The position numbers and the translations under genes are program-made. From Orobanche coerulescens (taxonomy: Eukaryota; Streptophyta; Magnoliopsida; Lamiales; Orobanchaceae), in the NCBI GenBank assembly GCA_033398695.1, contig CM065814.1:77208358-77272357 (forward strand): 64,000 bases of DNA. Direction: 5' to 3'. The notes beneath the pieces were generated by a model. That model was not told where the DNA came from. It was given only the letters and a program-made list of their open reading frames with translations, and did no database searches. Of this stretch, positions 35,701 through 43,745 are shown one piece after another. How positions within the stretch are numbered: position 1 is the first letter of the stretch; each line of letters begins with the position of its first letter.

Positions 35701-36558
35701 TTCGTGCCGTGGCTTCGGCCCTAATCGATACAACTTCGGGCTGTTTTGGCTTCAGGTGATTGTGATATTTGACAGCTTCAGCTGAGTGGCTTTCAGGCCT
35801 TTGTGATTGTCTTGGTAATTTCATTGGAGCCTTCAGGCATTGTGATTCATAATTAATTCAGTTCCGGTTTGGTTCATCTTCATGTAATTCATTGTGATTC
35901 ATATCTAATTCAGTTCTGGTTTGGTTCATGTCGTGTAATTCATTGTGGTACTCTATAATTATGATTCGCCGTTGGGCATGTACGTTCTAACCTGTCGAAC
36001 AGGTATTAATAATATGCCATGGGCATAGTATTTCACGAATGCGCGGTTCTTACATTGGTTTGTGAGCATCTCGTATTATTATTATCATTGTACCGCTTCA
36101 TTCTGCCTTTGGATGCATATCATGTTATACATGTATTTGATGTTCAATATCTGGATGACTGACCCCGTGGGGCCGGAACATGTTTTCATGTTTTAGGTGC
36201 TTGCGAGGAGAGAGTTGAGACACAGGGGCATGATGATGGCGACGAGGCATTCGAGCGATACTAGTCCGAGTTGTTCGTGTTGGCCAGTCAGTTAGAGTGT
36301 TCTCCAGTTTGTCAGTCATTGTCATTATGTATTACCCGAGCAGATACTCGTGGATGTTGTTGTGTTTTATTTTTGGCCATGTAGGCCCATCGTTGTCGTT
36401 GAAATTCTTTATCGGAATATTGTGTCGGATATCATGGTAGGAACTATGATTTTCCCTTGTTGTTTAATTTAATGTATTTTAGTCATGTTCGCCTGGTGGA
36501 TCTCCTAGCGTGGGGTCCATGGCACTGTAATAACTCAATAGGATTTGGGGGTGTTACA
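32701..36558 (+). repeat. Array LTR 4
   Basis: 3,858 bp. The left half is very close to LTR 3, while the right half (from about 34,200) is the most diverged of the array, as expected of the original 3' LTR. Palindrome cluster 33,248-33,522 (ten sites), TATATA 33,534-33,539, 56-bp repeats 34,475-35,100, and five 85-bp units at 35,255-35,690 instead of four. Confidence 0.93.
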
Positions 36559-36563
36559 AATAT
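36559..36563. repeat. Target-site duplication AATAT, right copy
   Basis: Directly follows GTTACA of LTR 4 and matches 17,353-17,357. Beyond it the host gypsy leader resumes. Confidence 0.85.
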
Positions 36564-36625
36564 AATATGTTTGGAACATCCACTGGAAGTTTCAACAATA
36601 ATAGATATAATAACATGAGCTAAGC

Positions 36626-37240
36626 CTACGTATACTCCTCATCATCACTGCTAATAATCTCTACAACGGGAATAGGAGGTCGTGGCTCAATCCACGAAAT
36701 GACTTTAGCTTCAGACTCGATGTCTACCATCAACACGTCCTTCATATTTTCGGCGAGATCCATCTTTGAGCTTTCATCAGGAACTTCTTCTGGATATTCT
36801 TCGGGATCCTCCTTTGGGTCTTCTTAAGGATCCTCCTCTGAGTCTCCCTCGTCCGTAGAGTCGGCATCCCAATCTACAGCTGGAATCGCCGCTCAAGCGA
36901 ACGAATCCAATAAGCGTCCAACGACGGACTGGAAATCATCAGCGGTCTCTCGCTCTTCTAGCAATCTCTCGATGGCCTTTTTCCAAAGACGGAAGATGCA
37001 GCAACTCCAGTCTTCGGATAACTTCTCCATCAAGTGCTCTAGCTGTCGCGTGACGGAATCTTGTTTCCCAGATTGCAGCCACTTACTCAGCCTATTAATG
37101 ACATAGTGTGGTGCATTTTCTGGCAAACTAGGATCGTCCCACCAGTCTTTGCGTGCTAGAAGACGCGAGTCAAAAGTAGCCGGGACCTTCTTATGTGGTG
37201 TCATCCTAGGTTTGGCCATTCTAACAGGTCGTACGTACAT
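36626..37240 (-). pseudogene. Extra ORF upstream of gag in the host gypsy element
   Basis: About 205 codons on the minus strand between the primer-binding site and gag. It is open from Met at 37,240 (a second Met at 37,219 may be the real start) to 36,893, then continues in the same frame through two stops to TAG at 36,626-36,628. The N-terminal half is basic and Trp-rich (RKDWWDDPSLPENAPHYVIN). The C-terminal half is acidic and ends SSDDEEYT. I do not recognise the domain. Small acidic-tailed ORFs in this position are known from Tekay-type elements, with no established function. It was separated from gag by the tandem array. Confidence 0.6.
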
Positions 37241-37380
37241 ATATAATTATGTAAGTAAAAAATGAAATGATATATACATGAATAATGACTGAAATTTGGT
37301 ACCTCAGACGGAGTGACGAAGTGGCGAAGCTGAGAGCATATGATACTTTTACATTTTAGCGAGTCTACAGAAAGGTAAAA

Positions 37381-37395
37381 CCCTCTCTGATAACA
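37381..37395 (-). other. Primer-binding site of the host gypsy element
   Basis: The minus strand reads TGTTATCAGAGAGGG, close to the tRNA-Met-type TGGTATCAGAGC, three bases after the LTR end CGTTACA. It fixes the LTR orientation as minus. Confidence 0.78.
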
Positions 37396-37398
37396 CTA

Positions 37399-38575
37399 TG
37401 TAACGCCCCGACTTTCTTGGGTAATTATTGGGGAAATAAATAAAAGGGTAATTTTGGGAGAAATAATTTTCCTTGAGAATATACAAAATTCTCGCCTACA
37501 AAGTCGAGTCGCTACAATAACATAAAAATAAATACCTTTAAATAAGGTAACATTTCATCATAAATACGAGGTAAAAATTTGCGGCGGAAGAATAATTCAT
37601 AATTTATAAATTTTTCAAATCGAAGTTTCCCCAAATGAGTTTCAAAACATTTGACATAAAGAAAACATCATGTAATAAATTCTCTTCCATATGCCCTCTC
37701 AGCTCGCTCCTTCGTCCATCCGGCTCGGTTCAACCTATGGGATCAATAAAGGTGGGGTGAGCTTCCTTCAGCTCTTGGAAATCACACTGATCACAGTAAT
37801 ATACAATCTCATGGAAAGCATAACATGAATAATCTATCATATTTTTCCTCAACGTCAATGCATACTCACAATATTACGTATAGCATGAATCGAGCACGCA
37901 TACACGAATATTGAGGTTGCGCAGGTGCCCCCGCAACAACATCAAACATAAACACAATACCCCATAACATGAATCGAGCACGCATGTGAATATTGAGGTT
38001 GCGCAGGTGTCCCCGCAACAACATATATCTTAAGATAGCCTCTTACACGAAAACAGGTTAGCCTGATTTACAACGTGCATAAAATTTTAAACATGAATAG
38101 AACATCACATACACAGTCTAATTAAAGCAATTAAAGTGATAGTGAAAATTCCCACCTAAATAAATGATGATGTCTGACTTGAAATGAAGATGCTCGACTC
38201 ACAGTCCAAAGCCCGTAAATCCTCGATAAAGTCTACATATAATAATAATTATTATAATCCTTACAATTTATTATTTATATCATAAAGAAAAAGATACAAA
38301 TATCACTATATAATAACTGAAAATAAATTATAATTGGTTATTAATATTAATCGAAGAGTTAACATTATTAATGACTGGAATTAAAATATTTATGTATAAA
38401 TTTCGGTTTAGTTATTAATATTAATTGAAAGTCAATATTTTAATGTCTTTGTAGAAATTAGGATTGAATTGAAGTTTTTAGAGTTGACTGGGGTCAATTT
38501 GTAAAAGTTGAGAAGTCGACTGGATTAAAAACAAGTTAATTATAACTGTCTGGGGCTGAATTGGAAGTTGTTGGA
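37399..38575 (-). repeat. 5' LTR of the host gypsy element, recognised part
   Basis: Begins TGTAACGCCCCG on the plus strand (its 3' end in element sense). Bases 37,635-38,575 match 1-936. The far end of the LTR is not visible: similarity to the left copy stops at 38,575 because that copy is truncated, and no TG/CA boundary follows convincingly. Confidence 0.78.
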
Positions 38576-38870
38576 AATTTTGAGGACTAAATCGAATAAC
38601 CTTAAACTCTAGCGGGTATAAATACCCCTTTTCTCACCTCAGCCGACACAACTCATTCACCTCTCTTCCTCCCGTTTCATTCCTCTCCAAATCACTCTGA
38701 AACTCTCCTATCTCTCTGACCTAACTCTCTCTCTAGCTTTCTACTCAAATCGTCCAGGGAGAACTCCATCAACACACTCACACAATCTGTCCTCTCTCTT
38801 ATCCACCGTAAAAACACACACACACACACGAAAAGTTCGTGCCCCACAAAAAAAAAGGACGGCGGCGATG
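38576..38870 (+). promoter_or_regulatory. Plus-strand promoter-like stretch with CT-rich leader
   Basis: GGGTATAAATACCC (about 38,617-38,630) is a good TATA context and is itself palindromic. It is followed by about 150 bp of CT-rich sequence typical of plant 5' leaders, a short CA run (38,814-38,828), and an ATG near 38,868. It points away from the gypsy coding strand. It could be a promoter in an LTR fragment or one that came with the kinase fragment. Confidence 0.45.
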
Positions 38871-39050
38871 ATTTTACAGTGTGGCAGTTTACGACGGGGA
38901 GATCGTCATAAAAGTGCAGGTTCGGTGATGATGGCTGGTTCTGGCTTTGTCATCCCCGGAGGTTAAGACATGGGGGTTTCCCGGTTTTCGTTTTCTGGAT
39001 TTGGTGGGTTTTATATGAGCTTCTTGCTCTGAGTAAAGTCCGATTCCGGT

Positions 39051-39410
39051 GGAGGTGAACTGTTTGATCACATCATACACAAAGGGCACTACAGCGATAA
39101 AAAGGCAACTGAGCTGACTATGATCATTGTGGGAGTTGTTGAGGCAAGCCATTCGCTTGGAGTTATGCATAGAGGTCTTAAACCGGAGAATTTTCTGTTG
39201 GTTAATAGGGATGACGATTTCTCTTAAAGCTATTGATTTTGGACTCTCCGTTTTTTTTCAAGCCAGGTATAGTCTACAATCGCTTATTTTATGGCTTTAT
39301 TTTATTTATTTTCTATCCAGATCATTGTTTAACTTTATATATGTCGAATTCAGAATGGGACTTGATATTGGGAGTTGGCTTCTGATAATATTGCAGGGAA
39401 AAATTTTATG
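39051..39410 (+). pseudogene. Calcium-dependent protein kinase (CDPK) fragment, broken
   Basis: A plus-strand piece of a plant CDPK catalytic domain, subdomains V to VII. It opens with GGELFD, then [21 protein letters not shown] and the FLL that is typical of CDPKs, then KAIDFGLSVFF. CDPKs phosphorylate proteins in response to Ca2+. The catalytic Asp of HRD is Gly (39,174-39,176), and a 2-bp loss near 39,225 shifts the frame before DFG (39,235). A GT donor at 39,267 and AG acceptor at 39,395-39,396 bound a 130-bp intron, and the next bases fit the start of a GEKF-like exon. The kept intron means capture as DNA, not as a retrocopy. There are no EF hands, and the N-terminus is missing. Confidence 0.82.
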
Positions 39411-40150
39411 TTCGAAAAAATACTCGGATTAAAGGCTGGAGAAGAGGGACTATGAGTTTTACCTCAGTGGATTGAACGAAAGTTGGATGAAACGTGACTG
39501 GAATCGATGAACGGACCAGACTCTGGTGTTCTCCTTCCCTTAGTTGGTAGAAGAAATACTTGTAGAGGATTTTGTCTGCACCGTGTATTCTCTCTTCTGT
39601 ATTTTTTTTTTGTTTTGGATTTGATTTATGGTATGTGTAAGATTGAAAATTGTAGAAAAGAAAGATTTAGGATTTTGTTCAAGCAATTGATACGAATATG
39701 AAACAATAGTATAGGATTTGAGGGTGAAATTACCTGCCGGAGAGAAGAAAGGTCTGGATAATCGTAGGTGACTTGCTGCGGAGGAAAGCTGGTGCATAAG
39801 ATGATGAGAGTTAAGGCTGCTTCTTGGCCGTTCAGTATTTTGTGTATTTTTTTTTGAACGATGTGAACTCAGTATTTGTAAAGGATTTCTGCACTGCAGA
39901 ATTTTGTATTTATAGGTGTAATTCTTTAAGTGTTTAAGTTGTATTAGATTAGTGTATTAGGATGAACATTGAAGAGTTTTGATGAAGTGAAAATTCTAAT
40001 AAGGTGAGAATTCTTATAAGGAACGATCTATTCTTATAAGGAACGATCTGCTCTAGCATTCTTGATTGTGGTTAACTAACTTTAATCAAGTTTGGTTAAG
40101 TTCTAACTCATGGTTAAAGTATAAATAGTATAATAATCTTATAAATATAA
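39411..40150. other. Unassigned sequence after the kinase fragment
   Basis: About 740 bp with short open stretches that I cannot tie to any family. It includes a 19-bp direct repeat (CTTATAAGGAACGATCT, about 40,014 and 40,034). It may be further captured sequence. Confidence 0.4.
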
Positions 40151-40151
40151 A

Positions 40152-40249
40152 GCTTAAGAAGCCTTATAAATGTAAGTGGTCATGATTAATGTTTGATAAA
40201 GCTTAACAAGCCTTATAAATGTAAGTGGTCATGATTAATGCTTGATAAA
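40152..40249 (+). repeat. 49-bp direct tandem repeat (two copies)
   Basis: Two near-identical 49-bp units starting GCTTAA(G/C)AAGCCTTATAAATG, at 40,152-40,200 and 40,201-40,249. Confidence 0.88.
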
Positions 40250-40702
40250 TTGATTGTATCATATTTGTTATTTCACATTGATTTCCAGGCATGTCAAGCA
40301 ACTTTCGTTAAGTGTACAATGAATATTCAAATAATGGCCATTTATATGTTAAGTATATGAAGCATTTGTCAGTTATAAATGTAAAGTGGTTATAATAAAT
40401 GGCTCACGAATTGAAAGTGAAATGTGGAGTTGAAGTGTTTGGTGCCATGAATGCATAAATTAAACACACCAATTAGTGTTAGTCTTTTTACCTTCCCGTC
40501 CATGAGTTACAAATATTTTATCAACTATATAATGTGTCAAAAATCAAACACAACAAAACACAACTTCCTCCACACAGCGTGCACATTGGGCTACAACTTA
40601 TTATGGTGGTAAAGTAAGCATCATATCGTCTAGCTTAATTAGTATATTGATTTATATTGTTTTATGTAAATTTCACGTGTGTTTTGTGTGTGTAACAATG
40701 TA
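40250..40702. other. AT-rich sequence without a recognisable gene
   Basis: No supported feature. TAATTAAT-type words and a GT-rich stretch precede the exon-like block that follows. Confidence 0.4.
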
Positions 40703-41088
40703 GGACATAAAGATGGTGCTTAGGAGGTTTGGTAGTAACGTCATCTTCTCTAATGGTTTAAGAGATCCTACACATCGTTGTCTTATCAATTATGCGGTAC
40801 ATGCACGAACATTTTTACTTTGATCGAAAATGCAATATATTGATTAACTGTATTTAAGTTACTAACGATCAACTATATCTAATTGTTTTTTGTAGCGCGT
40901 CAAGAAGCATTAAAGAAAGATATCGAGAAGTCACAAAAATTGTATCAAGAACAAAACATGAAAAAGGCCAATGAACAACAACGACAAAGACAACAACAAC
41001 AACAAGAACAACAACAAAAACAAGAACGACGCCATGGCCATCGGTGGGATGAATACTTAGCATTCATATTAATATATGTTACAAATTA
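40703..41088 (+). pseudogene. Unknown exon-like pair with a Gln-rich coiled segment
   Basis: Two plus-strand open stretches with exon-like borders. The first (40,703-40,797) follows TGTAG and ends before GTACAT; it reads ...VLRRFGSNVIFSNGLRDPTH. The second (from 40,895) follows TTTTTTGTAG; it reads QEALKKDIEKSQKLYQEQN and then a Gln/Arg run from a CAA repeat, stopping at 41,088. The simple splice does not keep the frame, so this is a decayed or misread gene. I recognise no family. Its place upstream of a Helitron-type 3' end suggests captured host sequence. Confidence 0.35.
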
Positions 41089-41089
41089 A

Positions 41090-42180
41090 ACATGCAATAT
41101 TTTGCTTCATGTAATACCGATAAATGGGCTAATACTATTGATTCGTTAGCAAGTAATGTGACGAGTTCAATTTTTAGCCAATAATTATTACTACACTTTG
41201 TTGGTGCATTTTAATATTTTTGCTCTTAATTTAGTTTTTTGTCTTGCGGTGTGTTAATGTCACTTTCTTAATTAAACGTCTTGAAATATTGCGTGACTTT
41301 GATACTTGATATGATTGTGTAAGTTATGTCGATGTTACATATTAAAAATGGTAGTATATAATAAAAATATCTTCACACTATCATTTTTATCCATAAATGG
41401 TGCAAAGCAATAGACTATAGATAAAACAAATACGTATTAATGATTCGGGTAATCATATCCACAATTAGTATCGGCAATTAAGTGGTTATGTTATTTTGAG
41501 AATTTATCATTTATATAATTTTACTGTAGTTTAAATCTTACATAATAAATAATATCATTTTGATGATTTATGTAGTTTAAACAATATAGATATACTATTT
41601 ATATAATCTATTATAAATTAAATTTAAATCTTACTCAATAAGTAATATCACTACGGAGATTAATTGATTATCTTAATATAATTTTAGTTTCATTTGTAGA
41701 ATGACAAACAAATTTGGCAAAATGAAATTGTTATATTAGTTATTAAGAGTAGAAAAATTATATGTTGAGATTGATGTCTTCAAATATATTTATATATGCA
41801 ACCTGGTACAAATTAAATATACTAACAATATTGGACCGATTTTCACAACAATAAAAAATATTGAAACTTAAATGGTTTTTGTGCATAAAATAAAGTTCGA
41901 TTAATTAAGCGTAGTAATGTGGAACTACCGTATTTGATATGATAAACCAAAAGGATAATTAATTGTCACAAGCTAGATCTCAAAATATAGCGAATATCCA
42001 CTTTGTTACGATTTTATATAAGGGTTACATTTATTTTGAAGAACCGTATGCGTTTAACCTCCCTTTGACATTTAGTATGTAACTTATACATATTAAAAAG
42101 TTACATGTGAAGAGACTCTTTTAAATGTAGCATCTTGAAAAAAGTCTCTTCACATATACTCTTTTAATGTCAATAAACTA
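41090..42180. other. AT-rich non-coding stretch
   Basis: About 1.1 kb with no open frame of note and no repeat that I can assign. It leads into the duplicated Helitron-type terminal segment. Confidence 0.45.
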
Positions 42181-42189
42181 TTTTAAATG

Positions 42190-42376
42190 TGTGTCATGCT
42201 TAGAAAAGGTGTGATACCATCACAACTTAGATATATAATGACGAAAATAAGTGCCAAATATTACGCTATGAACACTTATATACAGCCCATGTAATGACGA
42301 AAATTAGTGTTGAACAATACACTATGAACATTTAGATTAAGCCTGTGTGCATCGCACGGGTCTGAATGACTCGATC
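42190..42376 (+). repeat. Degenerate duplicate of the Helitron-type 3' segment
   Basis: Resembles 42,420-42,553: both have GATACCATCACAACTTA, AATGACGAAAATAA and a CCYGTGTGCA-CGCACGGG hairpin followed by TCTGAATGACT. Here the end reads CTCG rather than CTAG, so it is not a functional terminus. Confidence 0.6.
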
Positions 42377-42521
42377 TAAATATAAAAGTCACCAAACAAC
42401 TAATTAAACTCATTCATCTTAAACTTATGCGATGCTTACAAAAGTTGTGATACCATCACAACTTACAAACCTAATGACGAAAATAAATACCACACATTAC
42501 ACTATGACCAATTAGATAGAG

Positions 42522-42553
42522 CCCGTGTGCAACGCACGGGTCTGAATGACTAG
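42522..42553 (+). mobile_element. Helitron-type 3' terminus
   Basis: A 19-nt hairpin (CCCGTGTG-CAA-CGCACGGG, 42,522-42,540), nine bases, then CTAG (42,550-42,553) followed by T. This is the standard Helitron end: hairpin, short spacer, CTRR, insertion before T. I did not find the 5' TC end. If the element is in this orientation it would lie to the left and could include the kinase fragment. Confidence 0.65.
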
Positions 42554-42872
42554 TATTATTAATAGTAGTAACTGTAGAATAATAAATTAATTGGAAATGT
42601 TGATAATAAAAATCTGAAAATAATAAAGATAATAATAGTAATATTAATACTTAATAAAATAGTATTAATAATATTAATAATAATAATAATAATAATAATA
42701 ATGATAATATTAATGACAATAGTGTTGGTATTACACTCGAATAATTAATAACTCTATTATAAAATAAATAATGACCACTTAAATATATCTGACAAAATGA
42801 CTCGGGCTAGGACTTATGATACGTCGAAGTAAATATTCATGATCATCTAAATAGAATTAAATAAAATGAAAT
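42554..42872. other. AT-rich flank left of the CRM-like array
   Basis: Contains an AAT microsatellite (about 42,672-42,704). In minus sense it may continue the LTR fragment found right of the array at 58,929-58,992, but this cannot be shown from one copy. Confidence 0.5.
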
Positions 42873-43694
42873 TGATACGATATCAACTATCCCAATCGAA
42901 GAGAAGTCAATAAAAATTGACATCAACGACGATACAAAGTTACACGCCCACGCATCATCATACTTGGGCGAGAAGAACACGCGAATTGGAGTTACGTTAT
43001 TAATCGGAACTGGAGTTACGTAAACATGGCGACGAAATTAACGTTGGACTCGGAATCGGTCCAAATTATGGGAGATTCGGCCGATTTAGTCCAAGATGCA
43101 TGAAGATTTTTATCAAACTCTATCTTGTCCAAGATCTTGAAGATCTCCTCCCCCACACCTTTGAAATTTCGGCCAAGGCATGCATAAAAAGACTCATCAA
43201 AGTCTTCATATCTTACACAAGATCTTGAAGATCTCCTCCCCCACACCCTTGAAGTTTCGGCCGAAGCATGCTAGGATGAAGACTTGTATTTTCGTTTTTT
43301 TTCTTGTTTTTTTTATTTCCTTATTTTTGTATACTACTATATATAGTAGTTCACATTGTTGTTGTAGGCATCTTGAAAGTTATAAACATTGTATTTCTCT
43401 TGAAATATACGTTGAACGAGTTCAACAAAACTTTGGTTATTATTTCGACGCGTCTCGAATTATAACTTGATCAATTCTCAATAGGTCTTGAGGAGAGATT
43501 ATCTTTATCGAGTTATAGGTCTAATTCGATAAAACACATTCAATCCCATACACTACCCTACCTCACGGCCGAAACCATATAAATTTAGCCACCACCTTTT
43601 ATTTTCGTTGTTACTTTGATACTTGTAAAAGCCGTGATAACCTTCCGTTGTATTTTATACGTTTTACGTACACTTATATACGTAATTCGTATCA
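42873..43694 (+). repeat. CRM-like LTR 1
   Basis: 822 bp, starting TGATACGATATC. It contains an imperfect direct duplication (about 43,131-43,184 and 43,217-43,270, beginning CAAGATCTTGAAGATCTCC). The TATA box lies inside the 18-bp perfect palindrome ACTACTATATATAGTAGT (43,333-43,350). Both features are in all four LTRs. Confidence 0.93.
43333..43350 (+). promoter_or_regulatory. Palindromic TATA box of CRM-like LTR 1
   Basis: ACTACTATATATAGTAGT is a perfect inverted repeat centred on TATATATA. It lies 3' of a T-rich tract and 344 bp before the LTR end. Identical copies are at 48,413-48,430, 53,493-53,510 and 58,568-58,585. Confidence 0.7.
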
Positions 43695-43698
43695 TAAG

Positions 43699-43710
43699 TG
43701 GTATCAGAGA
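43699..43710 (+). other. Primer-binding site, CRM-like copy A
   Basis: TGGTATCAGAGA, four bases after the LTR. The same site follows LTR 2 (48,779) and LTR 3 (53,859). After LTR 4 the sequence is different (GAAGTGCATTAT), so the array ends there. Confidence 0.9.
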
Positions 43711-43745
43711 CATTCGTTTCACGATTCTCAACGTTACTCAAGAAG

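Larger units (their letters stand above)
17358..36558 (+). mobile_element. Tandem array of a non-autonomous Tekay-derived LTR element (4 LTRs, 3 internal regions)
   Basis: LTR-internal-LTR-internal-LTR-internal-LTR, all on the plus strand. LTRs: 17,358-20,272 (2,915 bp, with a deletion), 21,902-25,670 (3,769), 27,301-31,071 (3,771), 32,701-36,558 (3,858). Each starts TGTAATACCC and ends GTTACA. Internal regions of 1,629-1,630 bp each begin with a tRNA-Met primer-binding site and end with a polypurine tract. No protease, reverse transcriptase or integrase is present. The polypurine tract and the sequence just before it (TTCGGGACGAAACTTCTTTT) resemble the 3' end of Tekay/Del chromoviruses, so this looks like a LARD-type derivative of that lineage. 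Confidence 0.93.
1..38575 (-). mobile_element. Nested Ty3/gypsy (Tekay/Del-like) element, host of two insertions
   Basis: A minus-strand gypsy element whose parts are spread over 38 kb. The pieces run from partial 3' LTR (1-936) through pol, gag, gag start (17,191-17,219), leader, upstream ORF and primer-binding site to the 5' LTR from 37,399. Bases 1-936 match 37,635-38,575 in direct orientation, as expected of two LTRs. The gag reading frame continues from 17,191 to 4,946 once the copia element and one duplicated GGAGC are discounted, and the leader continues across the second insertion once one AATAT is discounted. The outer LTR boundaries are not seen: the left lies outside the window and the right is unclear. 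Assignment to Tekay/Del rests on recalled similarity of the reverse transcriptase region. Confidence 0.85.

Noticed and set aside
17358..36558. Centromeric or subtelomeric satellite with a 5.4-kb monomer
   Set aside because: The unit has LTR ends, tRNA-Met primer-binding site, polypurine tract and an outer target-site duplication, so it is a retrotransposon array.
37399..38990. Reading this LTR as plus-strand, because of the TATA box and CT-rich leader at 38.6-38.8 kb
   Set aside because: A tRNA-Met-type primer-binding site directly adjoins 37,399 in minus sense and the attached gag-pol is minus-strand. The plus-strand promoter is therefore listed separately, with low confidence.
40869..41063. 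Minus-strand Val-rich open frame
   Set aside because: Antisense of a CAA repeat that encodes Gln on the plus strand.
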